A stretch of DNA of 64,000 bases, from contig JAFKAK010000546.1 in the NCBI GenBank assembly GCA_019914995.1, forward strand, positions 56,808 to 120,807, written 5' to 3'. The notes under the pieces were generated by a model. That model searched no databases. It had not been told where the DNA came from and was given only the letters and a program-made list of their open reading frames with translations. Below, piece after piece: positions 40,013-64,000 of this stretch (position 1 is the first letter of the stretch; each line of letters begins with the position of its first letter). The position numbers and the translations under genes were made by a program. The stretch is from Acanthochlamys bracteata (lineage: Eukaryota; Streptophyta; Magnoliopsida; Pandanales; Velloziaceae).

Positions 40013-41789
40013 AAATTATTAGTGCAATATAGTCTCAAAAGCGGAAAAAATGAAAAAATTTTAAGTTTTCTGATTACATTAATATTACAGTACTTATTGT
40101 TAAATTATACTGTAATTATGACGGCAGTGACGCTGCTGAATTATAAAAAGGATATATTGCTTTTGTATGGTCTCCACTTTTTATACTGTTGCCAAGCCCT
40201 AAAGTGTGGGAGGCAAACACAAAACCTAAAAGGCAGTGGAGGTGAGGCGAGGGGAATGAAATCCATAATAGAAAATTTTAATTATTTTTATATGAAATTT
40301 ATATAGTTGATATACTACTGCGTAATTTTTAAATGAGATAAAAACAATTTTTTAGCTCTCTATGTGCTGTGCTTATCAGCCATAATTATTAATTAAAAAT
40401 ACTTAGCAGTTTAAGATTTCTAAATATAAAAAATAAAACTTAATACATACAACATAATTATTAAAAATTATACAAATTTTATTTAATTGCGGTGATTATA
40501 CTTAAGGACATACGTTTTTAATTTTGAAAAAGAAAAAAATAATGGTAATAATAGAAATAATTATATATTTTTTTAATTAATTGTTAATTTTTTTATATAA
40601 ACGCCTTGTCGCACCTTGACGCATCTTGGCTCGGAGCGTGGCTGGTTTTATTGCTCTACTTTTTATATACTGATGTACGTCCTTATTTAAGTTTATTAAA
40701 AACTTCTCTATATTCGAAAGGAAATGGGGTGGGTCTGCCAATATTTAATTAATCTTATTGTAAATATGAATCACTCGCCTCACTCGCTTTAGCGATAGCG
40801 CTGGAACCGAAAAAGTTAAAAATTGTTTTTTTTTTTCCTTTTTTTTCCAACTAGGTTGCGAAAAATGCGCGGCGTTCGCCCTCTCGCCCTCAATTAATAT
40901 GTTTTTTTATAAAGGGTAAATGTAAAAGTGCGTTAAGAAATTGTATATTATTAATTTTATTGTTGTTGTTTTAAGAACCTCAGGTACTTAATTTTAACTT
41001 ATATTAAATTTTAATTTTTTATTTTCCATAAACCTTGCATTACCCTTTCCTTTTACCTTTACTTTCGTTTATCTGGCTATGCTGGCTACGCTGGCTACAT
41101 GCTGAGCAACGGTCGTTTCATACGCGGCAACAGAAACAAAAAACAGAAGGATGCAATAAAACCTTTATTTATTAAAAGAATAATAAAAATTTTAATATGA
41201 TTATTTGTATTTTTTTTTACATGTTTTATTTTATTTTTAGTATTCTCGGCACCCCTCCTTGTACCAGCGTAGCCTGACTTTACTACAAAATGAATAAATT
41301 TTTAACGACGATTTTTAAAATAAAATGAAAAATTATTATAAATTATGATAAAAATACGGTAATATTTATTGTCTGTAGTGAAAAGGATAACAGATTTGAA
41401 TTAAGGTTTATAGTTACGGCGTGCGAGCGGCGTGGCTTGGCTAAATTTATTATCAATTTACGATCTTTTATAAATAAATACTTCCATATTTAAGCTAATT
41501 TAAACCGTATTAATTTTTATTAAATTGTTATTTTATAAATTGTAGATTATAATTTAATTTTCCTTATTAATTTTTTAAGCAAATAATTAATATAAGGCAG
41601 TATTATAATTTACGATTATTTATTTAATTATTTTTATAATTAATATCAAGCATCTGTATAGCTTATTTATTTGTTTTTTACCGACAGCAGACAGAAAACT
41701 CGGTTGTAAAATTTAAAAAAAATAAATTATAAAATAATAAAATTAAAAATAATAAAGCATAATTATTATTAAAAAAAAAATTAGAAAAT
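40013..41789. other. spacer between tRNA-Phe and cox1
   Basis: Very AT-rich, with small GC patches near 40600-40640, 40860-40890 and 41080-41130. The 94-codon open frame at 40022-40306 has no recognisable domain and I do not regard it as a gene. Confidence 0.5.

Positions 41790-64000
<22,211 letters not shown>

Noticed and set aside
40022..40306. A 94-codon open frame after tRNA-Phe as a new gene
   Set aside because: No domain, no homologue recalled, and composition like the surrounding spacer.

Overview
The window is AT-rich fungal mitochondrial DNA, most likely from a mushroom-type basidiomycete (Agaricomycetes). TGA is read as tryptophan inside conserved proteins (for example cox1 begins M-S-S-I-N-R-W with TGA as W). 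The genes are the standard mitochondrial set, and rps3 is a free-standing gene. Every gene recognised is on the + strand. Nearly every conserved gene carries one-base frame breaks. These look like indel errors in the assembly, often at homopolymers, although a nuclear copy cannot be excluded, so several genes are described as frame-broken but probably functional.

Layout. 1-2411 rps3. 3161-3782 tRNA-Cys, tRNA-Arg and a tRNA-like sequence without an anticodon arm. 4670-15205 cox2, split by five introns, followed by an inserted GIY-YIG gene and a displaced old cox2 tail at 16394-16490. 17485-18133 tRNA-Gly, -Lys and -Ser. 18318-19168 atp6. 21354-27744 nad1 with two introns, the first being composite. 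28370 a poor tRNA-like element, then 28739-30322 nad4. 30983-34757 a cluster of 14 tRNA genes. 35140-39520 the small-subunit rRNA, interrupted by a group II intron that carries a LAGLIDADG reading frame. 39682 and 39942 tRNA-Ala and tRNA-Phe. 41790 to the window end is cox1, with at least 13 introns and still open at the edge.

How it works together. The core genes supply respiratory complexes I (nad1, nad4) and IV (cox1, cox2), ATP synthase (atp6) and the mitochondrial ribosome (rps3, rns), plus at least twenty tRNAs. Between them sits a heavy load of selfish elements: group I introns with several distinct cores, one group II intron, and about thirty homing-endonuclease genes or remnants of the LAGLIDADG_1, LAGLIDADG_2 and GIY-YIG families. 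Many are nested or fused. Spacers carry dispersed GC-rich palindromic clusters and a recurring A-rich motif between tRNA genes.

Most noteworthy: a GIY-YIG element that appears to have replaced the 3' end of cox2 and left the old tail behind; composite introns in cox2 and nad1 where one endonuclease gene is split by another; a LAGLIDADG gene in a group II intron of rns; a second group II domain-V-like hairpin in nad1; and cox1 mini-exons of 7 to 21 bases. The genes for cob, cox3, atp8, atp9, the other nad genes and rnl were not seen.
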